From Marinomonas rhizomae (GTDB lineage Bacteria; Pseudomonadota; Gammaproteobacteria; Pseudomonadales; Marinomonadaceae): a DNA stretch of 64,000 nt. The stretch is from assembly GCF_003315485.1 (NCBI RefSeq), contig NZ_QNSE01000006.1, positions 1 to 64,000 on the forward strand, in the 5' to 3' direction. Position numbers and translations under genes: made by a program. Below, one piece after another: positions 59,975 through 64,000 of the stretch (the stretch's first letter is position 1; every line of letters starts with the position of its first letter). The notes below the pieces were generated by a model, which was not told where the DNA came from, did not search any database, and saw nothing but the letters and a program-made list of their open reading frames with translations.

Positions 59975-62900
59975 CTATTCTATTTCAGCAAAAATCATAG
60001 CAAATTCCTCTTCCAACCCAACCTGTAATTCAGTTGTGTTAATAGACGCCATACAGGTTTCTATTTCGTCAATGTCTTCTGAAGACTTCAATACTTCTTC
60101 AAAGGCAAACAATCGATTGGACAGCTTCAGTAAGCCGATAGTCAGCGCCGCACCTTTTAAAGTATGAAGATTCTCACGCGTTTTAATTCTATCTTTTTCA
60201 TCGACCCCTTCTTTTATCTTAGCTAATAAATCCTTTGCTTCCAGTATAAAACCCTCAACAACGCTTTTATAAAGCTCAACACTGCCACCAAAGCGACTCA
60301 AGATAGAATCTATCTCTTCATACTCATCAGACGCAGCAGCGGTCTCAAGCACCAAATCCAGCCCACCCTCAGATTTAAACGTCGCATTTTTAAGAATACA
60401 AGCCACCATTCGGTCGATGTCTAATGGCTTTCCAATGTGATCATCCATGCCTGCCTGAAAACAAGCTTGGCGGTCAGCCTCTGATACATTTGCAGTCATA
60501 GCAACAATCGGAAGTGAGGAAAATCTAGAATCTGCACGAATTTGTTTCGTGGCTTCTAATCCATCGACATCTGGCATCTGCATGTCCATCAGTACTAAAT
60601 CGAACATCTCTTCCTTTCTATTTAATACCATAGCCACACCTTCTAACCCGCTTTCAGCCACAGTGACGCTCGCCCCTTCAGCAACTAACAGTTCTGTCGC
60701 CACCTGTCGATTAAAAGCATTATCCTCCACTAACAACAATGTCACTCCAGTTAATCGCTCTTCTTCATAGTTAACATTTTGGCCTATCATATTTGGCGAT
60801 CTAACATTGGAAAGAGATTGATACACAGCTTCTGATAATTTGCTCAAAGTAATAGGTTTCAATAAATAACCAGTGACAAATTCCAGTTCATTTTCTAATT
60901 GATTGCTTTGCATACTAGACAATAGAATTATTTTTGGTGCTTGCTCAACTGTAGTAAAATTCGACTGTATTTTTTCAATACTTTCCTTCCCTCTAAAGTC
61001 GACTGTTTTGGTATCTAACAAAATTACGTCATAGGAATTCCCACGCTCGAACGCTTCGTGGATTAATGGCATAGCGTGTTCAAGTGCTTCTGCTTTTTCA
61101 CTCACCCAACCGAGACTAAACGCCATACGAGAAAAAATCATTTGAGTCGCAATATTGCTATCAATAATTAGAATACGCAGCGATTTTGCCAATATTTGAT
61201 TCGGTTTCTTTTCGGCTTGAATATCCGCAATGGGCAAATCAACTGTAAAATAAAAGCGACTACCTTCACCTAATATACTGTCTACACACAAAGAACCACC
61301 CATTAATTCAACGAAGCGACGGCATATTACCAAACCTAACCCAGAGCCCCCAAAGCGCCGGGCTGTAGACGTTTCTGCCTGAGAAAACACATTAAAAATA
61401 GAATCAATTTGATCTTGTGCGATACCAATGCCCGTATCTTTTACAGAGACAGTTAAACGCGATATGTCAGAATCAACCGTCTGCTGATTGATTTCTAAAA
61501 CGACACTCCCTTGTAAGGTGAACTTCACTGCGTTGCTAACTAGGTTTATTAATATTTGCAGTAACCGTAGTTTATCTCCAATAAGGTAAGCAGGAATGTC
61601 TTTATCAATGTCAAAAATCAGCTCAACGTCTTTGCCTAGCGAACTTCCAGATAAAACGGTAGACAGCTCACATAATAAGTCTTCAACTTCAAACGGTGCC
61701 TTCTCTAACTCTAACTTACCGGCATCAACCTTAGAGAAATCTAAAATATCATTAATTAAATTCAATAAGGATTTCGCGGACATTTGTGCTTTGGATACAT
61801 AATCATTTTGCTGATGAGTCAAAGTTGTACGTTTGACTAAATGAAGCATACCAAGGATTGCATTCATCGGAGTGCGGATTTCGTGACTCATATTGGCAAG
61901 AAAACTCGATTTAGCTGCGCTGGCTGCATCCGCCTCATCTTTGGCTTTTCGAAGCCAGCTTTCTAGTTCATGCTCTTGGGTAATGTCACGATTAATACCT
62001 GTTACTTTCGTCATTTTACCTGTCGAGCTTTTTTGTAGTGAAGCTCTGGCAAAGATGTAACGAATACTGTCATCCGGTAAGACAATTCGGAACACTGAAT
62101 TATATTCATACCCCCCCTCGACAGCCTCTTTCAATGCTGTTTCGGCCATCGCTCGGTCTTCTGGATGAACTCGGTTACACCAGTCTGTATATTTAACATC
62201 CTCTTTTTTAACTGTCACAGGCAGGTGATATATGTCAAACATTTGATCACTCCACTCAAGAGTGTCATCTTCAATATCCCAAGTCCAAATACCTAACCCT
62301 GCAACGTCAGCAGCTAGCAATAACTGATCTCTGGTGTAAACAAGCTCACGCTGGCTTTGCTTCTGTTCAGAAATATCCATCGCTATGCCAAGAAAACCAA
62401 TCACTTTATTATCACTATTTTTCATTGGCGTAATCACTAAGGTAACAGGACGTGAGTTACCATGTTTATCAATATAACTCCATTCGCGCTTATCGTAGTT
62501 ATCACGTAATGCATTAAAAACAACTACTGCCATGTCATCAGAAACTTGCCTTCCTGTCGTTTCAAATATCTCAGTTCGTTGCTGATCTATCTCCGTTTTT
62601 AAATGGAACCTCATCGGTGTTATATGACCGACAACTTCCTCAGCCCTATAACCCAGCATTTTTTCTGCGCCATTATTAAATAGCGTAATAATGCCATTCT
62701 TATCAGTCGCAATAATGGACACTTCAGAGGATGCATTTACAACATCATTTAAAAGCAAGTTAAGTTCGACAAGCTCTGTCGTGCGCTCTTTAACTTGATT
62801 CTCTAAATTTGCGTTTAATTCTCGTATTTGAGCTTCTGCTTTTTTACGTTCAGAAATATCGCGTACACTTTGAGATACACCAATAATGCCATCATCGTCA

Positions 62901-64000
62901 TTAAAAATAGGAGAAAACGTCAGTGAGACAGGGACTTCTGTACCGGCTTTCGTCTTTCTTCTTGTCTCAATAGAGATGGATTCTTTTTGTTCTTTTACTC
63001 TAGAGAAGAGTGCTTTATCTTCGCCTTGAAGCGAGCTCGGCACCAATAAGTCAAGAACCTTATGCCCTAAAACCTCGTCCTTAGTATAACCAAAGATAAA
63101 CTCAGCACTTTTGTTCCAGCTAACAATAGCGCCATCTAGGCTTTTACTAATTATGCCATCAGCAGAGCTTTCAACAAGCGCCGTAATTCTAGATTGGTGA
63201 GCCACCACTTCACGCTGACGCACCATGTTTACTCGAACCACTACAACTAAAATAGTGCTCAGCACACTGATCAGAAAACCAACAACCAAAAATACAAAGG
63301 GATCTGGGAGGTGCAGATCAGCAATAAAAGCGGGAGATACATTCAGCTTACTTTGCCAATGACGTCCATAAACAGTCATTGTTTGAACTTGCTCATTGCC
63401 TCTATCGTTCAAGCTGCCACTATTATAGAAAAGAACTTGATCATCTAAATCCGTAATGTCTAATAGTTGGTAATGTACTTTTTCTGGGTCGTAATTTAAG
63501 CCACCAAGTACCTCTTCCATTAACAAAGGCGCATAACTCCAACCAAAACCTTTCTCTATGCGTTCGGCTTGAGTAACTGGCGTGCTACCCCCCCTATAAA
63601 TTGGCATGAGTATCAAAAAAGATTGCTGTGGTTTTCCTGAGGCTTGAACTAAGGTAATTGGGCCAGTTAAACGAACTTCGCCTGTGTATAGAGACTCGGC
63701 TGCGGCTTCTCTGCGGTTCCTTTCTGATGCAATATCTAACCCGACAGCCTGACGGTTACGCTCAACAGGTTCAATATATTGGATAACATAGTGCTCGTTG
63801 AAATTAGGGTTAAGCATTTTTATAGAAAAATCTGGCCAGCCATCATTACGAGCAATTGACGTAAAATAATCTATATCAGATTGCAACACTCGACGAATAA
63901 AACCAAAGCCGCGAGCTCCAGTGAACTCTTCATCGACGTCTCTCGATCGACTGTACTGCTCAAAAGTTTCGCGTGTAATGGCATTTTCCCCTGCCGTAAG
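59975..64000 (-). CDS. CHASE-PAS-hybrid histidine kinase with two receivers and HPt (5' end outside window)
   Basis: The frame stays open to the window edge, so 1341 codons are visible and the true N-terminus is missing. A GTG at 63889 is inside the CHASE domain and is not the start. In order (numbering from the edge): CHASE sensor domain about 1-150; membrane helix about 235-258 (VFLVVGFLISVLSTILVVVV). PAS domains lie at about 270-385, 420-545 and 560-675. HisKA has SHEIRTP (His about 706); the HATPase has LVSNAVKFT, DTGIGIA and GGSGLGL. The first receiver has Asp about 996 but only DS for the acidic pair; the second has VEDN and Asp about 1139 (LVLMDMQMPD). A C-terminal HPt has HTLKGAA (His about 1279). 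A full phosphorelay in one chain, likely sensing an extracellular small molecule. Output partner unknown. Confidence 0.92.
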   Translation of the reverse strand, partial: LTAGENAITRETFEQYSRSRDVDEEFTGARGFGFIRRVLQSDIDYFTSIARNDGWPDFSIKMLNPNFNEHYVIQYIEPVERNRQAVGLDIASERNRREAAAESLYTGEVRLTGPITLVQASGKPQQSFLILMPIYRGGSTPVTQAERIEKGFGWSYAPLLMEEVLGGLNYDPEKVHYQLLDITDLDDQVLFYNSGSLNDRGNEQVQTMTVYGRHWQSKLNVSPAFIADLHLPDPFVFLVVGFLISVLSTILVVVVRVNMVRQREVVAHQSRITALVESSADGIISKSLDGAIVSWNKSAEFIFGYTKDEVLGHKVLDLLVPSSLQGEDKALFSRVKEQKESISIETRRKTKAGTEVPVSLTFSPIFNDDDGIIGVSQSVRDISERKKAEAQIRELNANLENQVKERTTELVELNLLLNDVVNASSEVSIIATDKNGIITLFNNGAEKMLGYRAEEVVGHITPMRFHLKTEIDQQRTEIFETTGRQVSDDMAVVVFNALRDNYDKREWSYIDKHGNSRPVTLVITPMKNSDNKVIGFLGIAMDISEQKQSQRELVYTRDQLLLAADVAGLGIWTWDIEDDTLEWSDQMFDIYHLPVTVKKEDVKYTDWCNRVHPEDRAMAETALKEAVEGGYEYNSVFRIVLPDDSIRYIFARASLQKSSTGKMTKVTGINRDITQEHELESWLRKAKDEADAASAAKSSFLANMSHEIRTPMNAILGMLHLVKRTTLTHQQNDYVSKAQMSAKSLLNLINDILDFSKVDAGKLELEKAPFEVEDLLCELSTVLSGSSLGKDVELIFDIDKDIPAYLIGDKLRLLQILINLVSNAVKFTLQGSVVLEINQQTVDSDISRLTVSVKDTGIGIAQDQIDSIFNVFSQAETSTARRFGGSGLGLVICRRFVELMGGSLCVDSILGEGSRFYFTVDLPIADIQAEKKPNQILAKSLRILIIDSNIATQMIFSRMAFSLGWVSEKAEALEHAMPLIHEAFERGNSYDVILLDTKTVDFRGKESIEKIQSNFTTVEQAPKIILLSSMQSNQLENELEFVTGYLLKPITLSKLSEAVYQSLSNVRSPNMIGQNVNYEEERLTGVTLLLVEDNAFNRQVATELLVAEGASVTVAESGLEGVAMVLNRKEEMFDLVLMDMQMPDVDGLEATKQIRADSRFSSLPIVAMTANVSEADRQACFQAGMDDHIGKPLDIDRMVACILKNATFKSEGGLDLVLETAAASDEYEEIDSILSRFGGSVELYKSVVEGFILEAKDLLAKIKEGVDEKDRIKTRENLHTLKGAALTIGLLKLSNRLFAFEEVLKSSEDIDEIETCMASINTTELQVGLEEEFAMIFAEIE

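Noticed and set aside
1..64000. CRISPR arrays, prophage, insertion sequences, tRNA or rRNA genes
   Set aside because: No regularly spaced repeats, transposase or integrase motifs, or tRNA/rRNA signatures were seen on reading both strands; the gene content is chromosomal core plus one catabolic locus.

Overview
The window reads as an ordinary chromosomal stretch of a marine gammaproteobacterium of the Oceanospirillales type; Marinomonas or a close relative is my best guess. The evidence is AT-leaning coding sequence, a Pseudomonas-like core gene order, class Ia ribonucleotide reductase with NrdR boxes, three different TRAP-type solute receptors, TrkH and a hydroxycinnamate-type catabolic operon. 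The genus is an inference from gene content, not from any search. I see no rRNA, tRNA, CRISPR array, insertion sequence or prophage.

Layout. (1) 0.1-2.5 kb, minus strand: a lipoprotein, a DUF2333 protein and a GNAT acetyltransferase. (2) 2.6-16.4 kb, plus strand: a conserved core block dsbD - accB - accC - prmA - zinc-ribbon/DUF3426 protein - dusB - fis - purH - purD, followed by a 7TMR-DISM sensor. The same order leads to retS in Pseudomonas aeruginosa, except that aroQ is missing between dsbD and accB. The sensor keeps the RetS-type input module, but its kinase and receiver motifs are degraded. (3) 16.4-25 kb: hinT-like gene, coq7, pdxH, alkB-like gene, DUF1624 membrane protein, nrdA-nrdB-yfaE behind two NrdR boxes, a CDP-alcohol phosphatidyltransferase and a YbfF-type hydrolase. 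(4) 25-33.5 kb, mostly minus strand: pheA (alphaproteobacterial-looking) - TonB receptor - periplasmic binding protein, yidD, acs with an adjacent LuxR-type response regulator, a methyltransferase and a HAD phosphatase. (5) 33.7-43.8 kb: a TAXI-TRAP transporter with a possible sigma-54 promoter, a MepM-type peptidase, fdhD overlapping a YdeP-type molybdopterin oxidoreductase, and trkH. (6) 43.8-44.2 kb: two very small genes with good ribosome binding sites.

(7) 44.2-59.9 kb is the most interesting accessory region. A nine-gene minus-strand operon encodes a CoA-transferase, thiolase, enoyl-CoA hydratase, SDR dehydrogenase, acyl-CoA dehydrogenase, feruloyl-CoA-synthase-like ligase, hydroxybenzoyl-CoA-type thioesterase, EtfB and EtfA. 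Divergent from it are two tandem dctP paralogues, dctQ, dctM and a MarR regulator. Together they look like an uptake and side-chain beta-oxidation module for phenylpropanoid (hydroxycinnamate-like) acids. The two dctP genes carry near-identical promoter/operator modules, consistent with shared MarR control. (8) 60-64 kb: a very large CHASE-PAS-PAS-PAS-HK-REC-REC-HPt hybrid kinase that runs off the window edge.

Start codons were re-chosen where a ribosome binding site or family alignment argued for it, and this is stated in each entry.
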